64,000 nucleotides of DNA from Bradyrhizobium sp. NDS-1. GTDB taxonomy: Bacteria > Pseudomonadota > Alphaproteobacteria > Rhizobiales > Xanthobacteraceae. Under the pieces are notes generated by a model. That model was given only the letters and a program-made list of their open reading frames with translations, had not been told where the DNA came from and did not search any database. This document shows, piece by piece, positions 1-9,797 of this stretch (position 1 is its first letter; each line of letters starts with the position of its first letter). Location: the NCBI RefSeq assembly GCF_032918005.1, contig NZ_CP136628.1, positions 4,449,501 to 4,513,500 of the forward strand. The letters run 5' to 3'. The translations under genes were made by a program, and so were the position numbers.

Positions 1-488
1 GCGCCGAAATGGCGGATGGTCGAGCCGATCGGTTCGAGATAAGGCCGCGCGCGTTCGAGATCGGCCGGATCGGCGCCGACCAGCAGCGTCAGCTTTCCGC
101 TGGCGGCCGCGTCGGGCAAGCCAGTCACCGGGCAGTCGATGTAGATCAGCCCGCGCGCGTTCAGCTCGCGGCCCATCTCGCGGGCGTGGTCATAAGAGAC
201 AGTCGAGCATTCTACCGCGATGGTGCCTGATTTCGCGGTCTTGGCTGCGCCGTTCGGCCCGAGCCAGACCGCGCGGGAGGCTTCGTCATCGGCCACCATG
301 GTCACGACGGCGTCGGCGTCGATCGCAGCGTCCTCAGGCGAGGTCGCCCAGTGCGCGCCGCGCGCGATCAGGTCAGCAGCCTTGGCCTTGCTGCGATTCC
401 ACAGCGTCACGGTGAAGCCGGCGTCGAGATAGCGGCCGGCCATACCGTGGCCCATCCGCCCAAGCCCGATGAAGGCGACCCGGGGCAT
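1..488 (-). CDS. NAD(P)-dependent 3-hydroxyisobutyrate dehydrogenase-like oxidoreductase (partial, 3' end outside window)
   Basis: Reading leftwards from an ATG at 488, about 162 residues are visible before the window edge; the C-terminal part is missing. The protein opens with a Rossmann dinucleotide-binding motif (MPRVAFIGLGRMGHGMAGR, GxGxxG). It continues with the layout of the beta-hydroxyacid dehydrogenase family: a WNRS-type strand after the fold, TMVADDEA, an EC-S-T-V-S segment resembling the substrate-binding region, and DCPVTG matching the conserved (D/A)xPVSG motif. Family members oxidise 3-hydroxyisobutyrate, tartronate semialdehyde and related beta-hydroxyacids with NAD(P)+. The substrate cannot be told from this half. 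The start lies 2 bases past the prfB stop, so the two genes are probably cotranscribed. Confidence 0.85.
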   Translation of the reverse strand, partial: MPRVAFIGLGRMGHGMAGRYLDAGFTVTLWNRSKAKAADLIARGAHWATSPEDAAIDADAVVTMVADDEASRAVWLGPNGAAKTAKSGTIAVECSTVSYDHAREMGRELNARGLIYIDCPVTGLPDAAASGKLTLLVGADPADLERARPYLEPIGSTIRHFG

Positions 489-490
489 GA

Positions 491-1622
<1,132 letters not shown>

Positions 1623-1658
1623 GTCGTTCTCTGATCTCGCGGAATCCCGCGTGCAAGC

Positions 1659-1703
1659 GCATGGTCCGGGAAAGTGTGCAGCGGCTTCCCGAAAAGATCA
1701 TGC
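1659..1703. repeat. Short dispersed palindromic repeat in the prfB-mrcA gap
   Basis: The outer ends are near-perfect inverted copies (GCATGGTC... and ...GATCATGC), with GGGAAAG/CTTCCC inner arms. This form resembles a short intergenic palindrome seen many times in Bradyrhizobium genomes. The family assignment is from memory of that genus, not from a search. Confidence 0.5.
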
Positions 1704-1809
1704 GCAAACAAGAAATACAGCGCGATGACTGATCGCGCAGATGGGGATGTAGCGGCGGCGGCCGCAAAGCGCAACCGCCCGGAACCGCAATCGTCCGTGT
1801 TGTCCGGCC

Positions 1810-4308
1810 TCAGTAGAGGCCACCGGTGCCGGGCCGCATGAAGAAGCCGGAATCCGGTTGCTGCTGCGAGGCCGGCATGCGTCCGTCGGCGTCGGCAACG
1901 CCGATGACGGAGTAATTGTCGGGCGGCGCCGTGCCCGGCTTGAAGGCCTCGAGGATGGTTCCGCCGGTTTCGCCCGGGCCTGCACGCATGCCGGTCTTTG
2001 CGGCGACGCGCACGAGCTTGATGCCGGCCGGCACCTTGAACGGCACGGCGGGCTTGTCGGCAAGCGCGAGCTGGAGGAAGTCGCGCGCGATAGGGGCTGC
2101 CAGATGGCCGCCGGTTGCGGCGTTACCTTTGCCGAGCGGACGCGGCTTATCGTAGCCCATATAGATGGCGACGGCGATGTCGGGCGAGAAGCCGACGAAC
2201 CAGGCGTCCTTGGCCTCGTTGGTGGTCCCGGTCTTGCCGGCGACGGGTTTGCCGACCGCCTTGATAACCGTGGCCGTGCCGGACTGCACCACGCCTTCCA
2301 TCAGCTCGGTGATCTGATATGCGGTCATGGAGTCGAGCACCTGTTCGCGGCGGTCGATCAGCTGCGGCTCGGGCTGGTTCTTCCAGCCGCCCGGCGCGTC
2401 GCAGCCGCGGCATTCGCGCTGGTCGTGCTTGAAGATGGTGTGGCCGTAGCGGTCCTGAATACGGTCGATCAGCGTCGGCTTCACCCGGCGGCCGCCATTG
2501 GCGAGCATCGAGTACGCCGTGACCATGCGCATCGCCGTCGTCTCGCCGGCGCCCAGCGCGTAGGAGAGATAGTTCGGCAGTTCGTCATACACACCGAAAC
2601 GGCGGGCATATTCGCCGATCAGCGGCATGCCGATGTCCTGCGCGAGGCGCACCGTCACGGTGTTCAGCGACTGCCGCAGCGCGTTGCGCAGTGTCACCGG
2701 CCCCTGGAACTTGCCCGACGAGAAGTTTTCAGGCCGCCATACGCCTGCGCCCTGCCCCTGGTCGATTTCGATGGGAGCATCGAGCACGACCGTCGAAGGG
2801 GTATAGCCGTTGTCGAGCGCAGCCGAATAGACGATCGGCTTGAACGACGAACCGGGCTGCCGGTAGGCTTGCGTGGCGCGATTGAACTGGCTCTGGTCGA
2901 ACGAGAAGCCGCCGACCATGGCGAGCACGCGCCCGGTCCAGGGATCCATCGCCACCATGGCGCCGGACACTTCGGGGATCTGGCGCAGCCGGTACTGGCC
3001 CTCGACCGGCTGGCCGTCCTTGTAGAGCGGATCGGCATAGATCACGTCACCGGGCTGCAGCACCTGCGACACCGCCGTCGGCGTCTTGCCTTTGGTTCCG
3101 CCCTGCACGGCCCGCGCCCAGCGCACGCCGTCAACAGTGACGATGCCGGTCTCGCGCTGCTTGCTCACGGCGCCGCCAAGCTCGCGGCTCGGCTGGAAGC
3201 CGATGCGGGCCGACTGGTCACTGGTCTCCAGCACGACCGCCATGCGCCAGGGCGAGATGTCGGAGAGCGATTTGATCTCGGCGAGCTTCACGCCCCAATC
3301 GCCCGAAACATCGAGCTTGCTCATGGCGCCGCGATAGCCCTGCTGCTCGTCATAGTTCACGAGGCCGGTGACCATGGCCTTGCGCGCCATGACCTGGATC
3401 TTCGGATCGAGGGTGGTTCGGACGGACAGACCGCCCTCGTACAGCTTCTTCTCACCATAGCGTTCGAAGATATCGCGGCGGACTTCCTCGGCGAAATACT
3501 CGCCGGCGAAGGTGTGGGCGCCGTTGGAGCGGCTGGTGACGGCGAGCGGCTCCTTGCGCGCCTTATCGGCGTCGGCCTGCTTGACCCAGCCGTTCTCCAC
3601 GAGACGATCGATGACGTAATTGCGGCGCTCGATGGCGCGGTCGCGGTTGCGGACCGGATGCAGCGTCGCGGGCATCTTCGGCAGCGCGGCCAGATAGGAC
3701 GCCTCCGCCACGGTGAGCTCGTTCACTGACTTGTCGAAATAGACCAGCGAGGCGGCCGCGATGCCGTAGGCGCCGAGGCCGAGATAGATTTCGTTCAGAT
3801 ACAGCTCGAGAATCTTGTCCTTCGAGTAGGTCTTCTCGATCCGCATCGCCAGCAAGGCTTCCTTGATCTTGCGGGCGAAGGAGACCTCGTTGGTCAGAAG
3901 GAAGTTCTTGGCGACCTGCTGGGTGATGGTAGAGGCGCCCTGCGGGCGCCGATTCGAGCCATAGTTCTGGATATAGACGAGACCCGCGCGGGCCATGCCG
4001 GTGTAGTCGATGCCGCCATGCTCGTAGAAATTCTTGTCCTCGGCCGCGAGAAACGCGTTGATCACGAGCTTGGGCACGGCCTGGATCGGCAGATAGAGCC
4101 GCCGCTCCTTGGCGTATTCGCCGACCAGCGAGCCGTCGACCGCATGCACGCGCGTCATCACCGGCGGCTCGTAATCCTGAAGCTGAGAGTAGTCGGGCAA
4201 GTCCTTGGAGAAATGCCAGATCAGGCCTGCCGCGGCCCCGACACCGACAAGGAACACCACCGTTCCCGCGGCGAACAGGAAGCCCATGAACCGCACCAGC
4301 AAGCGCAT
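1810..4308 (-). CDS. mrcA: Penicillin-binding protein 1A (bifunctional transglycosylase/transpeptidase)
   Basis: An 832-residue class A PBP that polymerises and cross-links peptidoglycan on the periplasmic face of the inner membrane. The N-terminus has one membrane anchor (about residues 8-32). The GT51 glycosyltransferase domain follows, with the catalytic Glu in AAEDKNFYEHGG (E90) and the STITQQVAKN motif. An OB-like insert comes next, then the transpeptidase domain with SSFK (S487 nucleophile, K490), SLN (547-549) and KTGT (692-695). All catalytic motifs are intact and the length is normal. The ATG at 4308 has a weak GGATAAAC site upstream. The gene lies downstream of the cell-wall amidase on the same strand, with a 309-bp gap likely to carry its own promoter. 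Confidence 0.96.
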   Translation of the reverse strand: MRLLVRFMGFLFAAGTVVFLVGVGAAAGLIWHFSKDLPDYSQLQDYEPPVMTRVHAVDGSLVGEYAKERRLYLPIQAVPKLVINAFLAAEDKNFYEHGGIDYTGMARAGLVYIQNYGSNRRPQGASTITQQVAKNFLLTNEVSFARKIKEALLAMRIEKTYSKDKILELYLNEIYLGLGAYGIAAASLVYFDKSVNELTVAEASYLAALPKMPATLHPVRNRDRAIERRNYVIDRLVENGWVKQADADKARKEPLAVTSRSNGAHTFAGEYFAEEVRRDIFERYGEKKLYEGGLSVRTTLDPKIQVMARKAMVTGLVNYDEQQGYRGAMSKLDVSGDWGVKLAEIKSLSDISPWRMAVVLETSDQSARIGFQPSRELGGAVSKQRETGIVTVDGVRWARAVQGGTKGKTPTAVSQVLQPGDVIYADPLYKDGQPVEGQYRLRQIPEVSGAMVAMDPWTGRVLAMVGGFSFDQSQFNRATQAYRQPGSSFKPIVYSAALDNGYTPSTVVLDAPIEIDQGQGAGVWRPENFSSGKFQGPVTLRNALRQSLNTVTVRLAQDIGMPLIGEYARRFGVYDELPNYLSYALGAGETTAMRMVTAYSMLANGGRRVKPTLIDRIQDRYGHTIFKHDQRECRGCDAPGGWKNQPEPQLIDRREQVLDSMTAYQITELMEGVVQSGTATVIKAVGKPVAGKTGTTNEAKDAWFVGFSPDIAVAIYMGYDKPRPLGKGNAATGGHLAAPIARDFLQLALADKPAVPFKVPAGIKLVRVAAKTGMRAGPGETGGTILEAFKPGTAPPDNYSVIGVADADGRMPASQQQPDSGFFMRPGTGGLY

Positions 4309-4568
4309 TATCTGTTTATCCGTTCAAACTCTGGATCAGCCCAGTATCAGCCCAGTATCGGCCCCTTGGCACCCAAACAGGCGCCAACCTCACGTCGCGA
4401 ATTCACCGGCTTACACAATACATCAGTGCCGGACTTACGACGCTTGCCGAACAGGATTCTCGCCGATTCCGGAACCCCCTGCGGCATTTTTATAAAGCGC
4501 CCGCTGTGGCCAAACTAGGGCTTTTCCGGCGGAACGGAAAACCCTTTCAGTTTGACAACTTTCGGGGG

Positions 4569-4640
4569 CGCCCAATTGGGCGATCCCGAGGTCGTCAATT
4601 CGACGATCCCCGGGTCGTCAATTTGACGATCCCGCGGTGG
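4569..4640. repeat. 23-bp tandem repeat overlapping the amidase stop codon, next to a 14-bp perfect palindrome
   Basis: Two full 23-bp units (4581-4603 and 4604-4626) and one partial (4627-4640) share the core CGATCCC-GGTCGTCAATT-GA. Each full unit holds an imperfect palindrome around CGTCAATTTGACG. Immediately to the left is a perfect palindrome, CGCCCAATTGGGCG (4569-4582). The array spans the last codons and stop (4618-4620) of the amidase gene and reaches into the gap before mrcA. It could be a transcription-factor site or a terminator-like structure; no T-run follows. Confidence 0.75.
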
Positions 4641-5913
4641 CCATCCGTTTGGTCAAGAACCCGTCGATTGCCTGCGCCATCGAGCCGACGGCCTTGGACC
4701 GCCAGCCCTCCGAGACCAGATGCTCGAGGTCGGCCTTGTTGGAGACATAGCCGATCTCGACCAGCACCGAGGGCACATCGGGCGCCTTCAGGACCCGGAA
4801 GCCGGCCGACTTCAGGGGATGCTTGTGCATCCGCACCGTGGTCTTCATTTCACCCATCAAAAGGCGGGCGAAACGATTTGAAAAGGTGCGGGTTTCTCGC
4901 TGCGTGAGGTCGATCAGGATGTCGGCGACGTCGGTCGGCTCCTCCGTCAGATTGAAACCGGCGATCGCATCTGCCCGGTTTTCCGCATCCGCCAGCCGCT
5001 GGGCCTCGGCGTCGGACGCCTTGTCGGACAACGTATAGATGGTCGCGCCCTGCGCATCGCCCTCGGCACGAGGCAACGCATCGGCATGAATCGAGACGAA
5101 CAAGGCGGCCTTGAGATTGCGGGCGATCTTGGTCCGGTCGCTCAGGGGAACGAAGGTGTCGTCGTCCCGCGTCATGACCACCCGATATTTGCCGGCCTTC
5201 TCAAGCCTGTCGCGCAGCGCCAGCCCAAAGGCCAGCACCAGGTTCTTTTCGCTCTCGCCGCTCGACTGCGTCCCGTTGTCGATGCCGCCATGGCCGGGAT
5301 CGATCACGACCACCGGACGGCCATCGGCCTTCTGCGGCGCCGTTTCCGGGGCCGTCGTCGCCGGAGCCGTCGCAGGCTTCGCCTCGGCGATGGTGGGCCG
5401 GAGTTCGGGACGATTTTCGGGCGCGAGCGACTGCACGAAGGTGGCGCGGTCGACCTCCTCCAGTTCCAGCACGAGCCGGGCGGGCTGGCCGTTGGCCGCC
5501 TCCACCGCGTAGGAATTGGCGATCCTGGCCGGTCCCGTCAGGTCGAACACAATCCGCGAGCCGCCGGGCATGACCAGCCCGTAGCGGAAAGCCTTGACCA
5601 GTCCACGCCCTCCGGCTCCGGTGCCCGCCGGCAGCTGAAAATTGACCTGCGGCACGTCAATGACCACCCGGTAGGGGTCGGCCAGCGTGACGGCGCGGAA
5701 GGTGATGGCCCGGTCCACGTCGAGAATGAAGCGGGTCTGCTTGCCGTCGCCGGCCAGTCGGGCAGCCGAGGCAATCGGGAAATTCGCTACCGCAACAGCG
5801 GGTTGCGGCTGGCTCTCCGCTGCGCTCAGGCGCGAAGAATCAGCATATGGCAACGCCGCTGCGCACAGCAGTGCGCATCCCAGCAGAACCCGTTGAATTG
5901 TGCGGCTCGCCAC
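4618..5913 (-). CDS. amiC: N-acetylmuramoyl-L-alanine amidase (AMIN + Amidase_3)
   Basis: A 431-residue periplasmic zinc amidase that cleaves the MurNAc-L-Ala bond, used in daughter-cell separation. It starts at GTG 5913 behind a GGAGG site. A signal peptide (about residues 1-31) is followed by an AMIN peptidoglycan/septum-targeting domain (about 60-155), an Ala/Pro-rich linker (about 165-200) and the Amidase_3 catalytic domain. Zinc ligands are visible in DPGHGG (H208), SGESEKN (E222) and SIHAD (H276); the catalytic Glu is in LVEIGYVSN near residue 395. The last codons lie inside a tandem repeat. The symbol follows E. coli AmiC, which has the same domain order; the exact paralogue is not certain. 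Confidence 0.93.
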   Translation of the reverse strand: MASRTIQRVLLGCALLCAAALPYADSSRLSAAESQPQPAVAVANFPIASAARLAGDGKQTRFILDVDRAITFRAVTLADPYRVVIDVPQVNFQLPAGTGAGGRGLVKAFRYGLVMPGGSRIVFDLTGPARIANSYAVEAANGQPARLVLELEEVDRATFVQSLAPENRPELRPTIAEAKPATAPATTAPETAPQKADGRPVVVIDPGHGGIDNGTQSSGESEKNLVLAFGLALRDRLEKAGKYRVVMTRDDDTFVPLSDRTKIARNLKAALFVSIHADALPRAEGDAQGATIYTLSDKASDAEAQRLADAENRADAIAGFNLTEEPTDVADILIDLTQRETRTFSNRFARLLMGEMKTTVRMHKHPLKSAGFRVLKAPDVPSVLVEIGYVSNKADLEHLVSEGWRSKAVGSMAQAIDGFLTKRMATAGSSN

Positions 5914-6617
5914 CGATTCCGTGCCTCCGAGCAGCCCTTTTAACGCAATAGAACCACAGGGTTAATCGATCCTTAATGACAGAAACGCGAAACTCGCTGA
6001 CTGTGACCGCCGTGCGACGCTCCCTTGCACGTATGGCTCATTCCTCGTATGTACGGAATGCTGACGGCCGATATTTCCGGTTGTGTCGCATTCAGCCTCC
6101 CGGTGCATCGCCGGAACTCTCAAGGTTTGAGAATTCCAGCGTTTTCCGTTTCCCTCTAAGACCAGCGCGGTGCGCGGCAGCGAGTGGAGCGGGTCAAGCG
6201 TCGGCGGCGGACGGTCCTGGGTTACCACTCGCGTTACCGGGACGGTTCTGACAGCGACCTAACCCATTACCCGGTCCCTTGATCCCAAGGGGGCGGTTCG
6301 TGATCCCAAGGGCGAGCGCGCTCGCGCCATGCCTGGCCAGCAGCAACTGATTGAAGGGCGGCCTCGCCGCCCAACGTTTCATACGGGCCGACGCTTGATG
6401 CGCCAGACTGTGCCGACGAATTCTAAAGGACCATTCGCGACGCTGCGGAGTCAAAATCCCGCGCGCCGCCATGGTCCTGAAGCTTCCGGTCCGGCAAGGC
6501 GCGAGAGACGGCGTTTCGGCCTTCCCCTCACCCCCGAATCAGGTGGACCGTCGCGTCACCCGGCGGCGCGATACGCGCCCACGGTGAATCGCGCCCGCCG
6601 CCGCCAAGAGTTAAGAC
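5914..6617. promoter_or_regulatory. Divergent intergenic region and long 5' region of rne
   Basis: These 704 bp separate two divergently read genes and contain no convincing ORF. They must carry both promoters. A 12-bp direct repeat, TGATCCCAAGGG, occurs at 6280-6291 and 6301-6312 (21-bp period, two helical turns), which would suit an operator or a paired RNA element. In several bacteria the rne 5'-UTR is a target of RNase E autoregulation. Whether this region does so is inference. Confidence 0.5.
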
Positions 6618-9600
6618 ATGCCCAACAAGATGTTGATCGATGCCACCCACCCGGAAGAGACCCGGGTCGTCGTGGTCCGCGGCAATCGCGTCGAAGAGTT
6701 TGATTTCGAGACCGCGCAACGCAAGCAACTGCGCGGGAATATCTACCTCGCCAAGGTCACGAGGGTCGAACCCTCGCTCCAGGCCGCGTTCGTCGAGTAC
6801 GGCGGCAACCGCCACGGCTTTCTCGCCTTCAGCGAAATCCACCCCGACTACTACCAGATCCCCGTCGCCGACCGGCAGGCGCTGATCGAGGCCGAGGAGC
6901 AGGCCCACCGCGAGGCCGAGGAGGAGAGCGAGAATCGCTCCCACGGGCGCCGCCGTTCGCGCCACCGCAACTCACGCCGCCGTAGCCATGGCGAACGCGT
7001 CCGCAGCGACATCGTGGAAGGCGCCGATCCCGCAGCCCAGCCGGTCCAGGGCGAGGCCCTGCCCGAAGGCGCTTCGCACGAAGGCGAGCACCTGCACGCC
7101 GACGCGGAGCATCACGGCGAGCATGAAGGCCACGATCATCACGATGACGACCACGAAGGACATGATCACCAGGGACACGATCAGCAAGGACATGATCAGC
7201 AAGGACATGATCAGTCAGGACATGGGCACGACGACCATCACGCTCATGGTGACGATCACCGCGACCATGATCATGCCGACGAGACGCCTGCGCCTGTCGC
7301 CGCCATCGGCGCCGAGCCCGTGGTCGCCACCGGGGTTGTTGCCGAGCCGCAAGAGGTTGCCTCCGACGCACATGCCGAGGATCTCGCCGAGGCCGTGACA
7401 TCGGCAGCCGAGCCGGCCGATGCCGTGTACGCCGCCGGCGAGAGTGCCGAGGCTCCGCATCACGAATCCGAAGCGGCTGCAGGAGACGACGAGGCCGAGG
7501 ACGACGAAGACGACGAGGAAGCCGAAGACGAAGTCGTCGAATCCGTCGGCGGAGACGACGTGCTGGAGGAAGTGCCGGAGCGCACCTTCCGTCCGCGCCG
7601 CCAGTACAAGATCCAGGAAGTCATCAAGCGCCGCCAGGTGATGCTGGTGCAGGTCGTCAAGGAAGAGCGCGGCAACAAGGGCGCGGCGCTGACGACCTAC
7701 CTGTCGCTCGCCGGCCGCTATGCCGTGTTGATGCCGAATACCGCACGCGGCGGCGGCATCAGCCGCAAGATCACCAGCGCCCAGGACCGCTCGCGCCTGA
7801 AGGAAGTGGTGCAGGATCTCGACGTGCCCGAGGGCATGGGCATCATCCTGCGCACCGCCGGCGCCGCCCGCACCAAGCCGGAGATCAAGCGCGACTTCGA
7901 ATATTTGATCCGCATGTGGGAGACGGTGCGCGACCTGACGCTGAACTCGCAGGCCCCGACCCTCGTCTACGAGGAAGGCTCGCTGATCAAGCGCTCGCTG
8001 CGCGACCTCTACAACAAGGAGATCGACGAGATCCAGGTGGCGGGTGAATCCGGCTACCGTGAAGCGCGCGACTTCATGAAGATGCTGATGCCCGCCAATG
8101 TCAGCGCGGTGAAGCAGTATCGCGACGGCCAGCCGCTGTTCTCGCGCATGGGCGTCGAGAGCCAGCTCGACGCGATGTTCTCGCCGACCGTGCAACTGCG
8201 TTCCGGCGGCTACATCGTGATCAACCAGACCGAGGCGCTGGTCTCGATCGACGTCAACTCGGGACGATCGACGCGTGAGCATCATATCGAGGACACCGCG
8301 CTCAAGACCAATCTGGAGGCGGCCGAAGAGGTCGCCCGCCAGCTTCGCTTGCGCGACCTCGCCGGCCTGATCGTCATCGACTTCATCGACATGGACGAGA
8401 AGCGCAACAACCGTGCGGTCGAGCGCAAGCTGTCCGATTGCCTCAGGCAGGATCGCGCGCGCATCCAGGTCGGCCGCATCTCCCATTTCGGCCTGCTCGA
8501 GATGTCGCGCCAGCGCATCCGCGCCAGCGTGCTCGAAAGCTCGACCGATCCGTGCCCGCATTGCGGCGGCACCGGCCATGTCCGCTCGGTGTCCTCCGTG
8601 GCGCTCCAGCTGCTGCGCGGCCTGGAAGAGATCCTGATGAAGGGCGCGACCCACAATCTCGTGGTCCGCACCCGCACCGACGTCGCGCTCTATGTGCTCA
8701 ACCACAAGCGCGGCCATCTGCGTGATCTCGAGAACGGCTTCAAGGTCACCCTCTCGGTTATCGCGGATACCAGCGTGAGCGGGCCGCAGGCCTACCTCAT
8801 CGACCGCGGCGAGCAGGTGCATACGCTGGAGGCCGCCAAGGCGCTGCTCGTGGCCCAGGCCGCCGCGAGCCCGCCACCCCTGGCCGAAGAAGCTTACGAC
8901 GACGAGGAGTTCGATCCGGAAACCGAATCCGAGGTCGAGACCGAGGAAACCGAAGGCCTCGCCGAGGAGCAGGCCGCAGGCGACGCCGCCTCCGAGCAGG
9001 ACGGCCAGCGCCGCAAGCGCCGCCGTCGTCGCCGCGGCCGCGGTGGCCCGCGCGACGGCGAGTTGCGCGAGGATGGCGCCCCCACCCTTCCCGAGGCGGC
9101 CGTGGCCGCCGGCGAAGGCGAGGATGATGCCGAGGCCGAGCAGGACGGCGAGGAAGGCGAGGAACAAGCGGCCCGTGGTGAGCAGCAGGGCAGCGGCGAT
9201 CGCCGCCGCCGGCGTGGTCGCCGTGGCGGTCGCCGCCGTCGCGGTGCCGGCGAGGAAGGACTTGCCGGCTCCATCGGCGACGAACTCGGCACCAATCAGC
9301 CATCGGAAGCTACCGAGGCGGTTGCCGATTTCGACGGCTTCAGCAGCGAGGCTGCGCCCTCGATTGCACAAGCCGAGCACAGCGCTGAGCCACCAGCCTC
9401 ACAGCCCGAGCCGCGCGACGAGGTGCAGACCGAGGCGCCGGCCCGGCCAGAACCCGTTGCCGCGGAGGAAGAGCCCGCCGACGACAAGGCCGCACGGCGC
9501 CGCTCCACGGTCCGCGAAAAGGTGAGCTTCCTGTCGAGCAGCCCCAGCGAGCCGGCGACGCCGGTTGCGCAAGCCGCCGAGCCGGTCGCCCCGCCGACGC

Positions 9601-9695
9601 CGACCGTTGAACCGGCGCCGGAAGCTGCAAGCGAAACGCCGGCCGCGCCGCGCCGCGCCGGCTGGTGGTCCCGCCGCTTCGGCGGCGGCGAATAA
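6618..9695 (+). CDS. rne: Ribonuclease E with a His/Asp-rich insertion in the S1 domain
   Basis: A 1025-residue endoribonuclease, the core of the RNA degradosome, active in mRNA turnover and rRNA/tRNA processing. The start is ATG 6618 behind AAGAG. The S1 domain (from about residue 35) is split by an acidic, Arg- and His-rich insertion (about residues 88-320), a general feature of alphaproteobacterial RNase E. It resumes at RRQYKIQEVIKRRQ. The catalytic DNase I-like subdomain has the Asp residues of SIDVNSG (about 544) and IVIDFIDM (about 586), then the Zn-link CPHC (about 644). The C-terminal half is disordered, with Arg-rich RNA-binding clusters near 800 and 860, and ends in WWSRRFGGGE. It is followed by a strong terminator. 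Confidence 0.96.
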   Translation: MPNKMLIDATHPEETRVVVVRGNRVEEFDFETAQRKQLRGNIYLAKVTRVEPSLQAAFVEYGGNRHGFLAFSEIHPDYYQIPVADRQALIEAEEQAHREAEEESENRSHGRRRSRHRNSRRRSHGERVRSDIVEGADPAAQPVQGEALPEGASHEGEHLHADAEHHGEHEGHDHHDDDHEGHDHQGHDQQGHDQQGHDQSGHGHDDHHAHGDDHRDHDHADETPAPVAAIGAEPVVATGVVAEPQEVASDAHAEDLAEAVTSAAEPADAVYAAGESAEAPHHESEAAAGDDEAEDDEDDEEAEDEVVESVGGDDVLEEVPERTFRPRRQYKIQEVIKRRQVMLVQVVKEERGNKGAALTTYLSLAGRYAVLMPNTARGGGISRKITSAQDRSRLKEVVQDLDVPEGMGIILRTAGAARTKPEIKRDFEYLIRMWETVRDLTLNSQAPTLVYEEGSLIKRSLRDLYNKEIDEIQVAGESGYREARDFMKMLMPANVSAVKQYRDGQPLFSRMGVESQLDAMFSPTVQLRSGGYIVINQTEALVSIDVNSGRSTREHHIEDTALKTNLEAAEEVARQLRLRDLAGLIVIDFIDMDEKRNNRAVERKLSDCLRQDRARIQVGRISHFGLLEMSRQRIRASVLESSTDPCPHCGGTGHVRSVSSVALQLLRGLEEILMKGATHNLVVRTRTDVALYVLNHKRGHLRDLENGFKVTLSVIADTSVSGPQAYLIDRGEQVHTLEAAKALLVAQAAASPPPLAEEAYDDEEFDPETESEVETEETEGLAEEQAAGDAASEQDGQRRKRRRRRRGRGGPRDGELREDGAPTLPEAAVAAGEGEDDAEAEQDGEEGEEQAARGEQQGSGDRRRRRGRRGGRRRRGAGEEGLAGSIGDELGTNQPSEATEAVADFDGFSSEAAPSIAQAEHSAEPPASQPEPRDEVQTEAPARPEPVAAEEEPADDKAARRRSTVREKVSFLSSSPSEPATPVAQAAEPVAPPTPTVEPAPEAASETPAAPRRAGWWSRRFGGGE
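7156..7230 (+). repeat. 15-bp in-frame tandem repeat inside rne, encoding (Q/E)GHD(Q/H) units
   Basis: Five consecutive 15-bp units with the core AGGACATGATCAG lie at 7156-7170, 7171-7185, 7186-7200, 7201-7215 and 7216-7230. They translate to EGHDH, QGHDQ, QGHDQ, QGHDQ and SGHGH at about residues 180-204. Because the period is a multiple of three, slippage would change the number of His-Asp units without breaking the frame. Confidence 0.9.
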
Positions 9696-9712
9696 AGCCG
9701 AACATCCCATGC

Positions 9713-9743
9713 AAAACGCCCGGCACCGCCGGGCGTTTTTGTT
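9713..9743 (+). terminator. Intrinsic terminator of rne
   Basis: A perfect 9-bp stem, ACGCCCGGC (9716-9724) and GCCGGGCGT (9728-9736), with loop ACC is followed directly by a run of five T. It lies 20 bp after the rne stop. Confidence 0.93.
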
Positions 9744-9797
9744 TCGCCGTTGTTGCGATGTGCTAAGCCGTTTTCGCAATCAGAAAGGGGACCGGCA

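Noticed and set aside
1858..3729. A 623-aa plus-strand frame opposite mrcA
   Set aside because: A shadow of the PBP1A gene, which has all GT51 and transpeptidase motifs on the minus strand.
7215..9380. A 721-aa open frame antisense to rne
   Set aside because: A shadow of the RNase E coding strand; low-complexity product with no ribosome site or domain.
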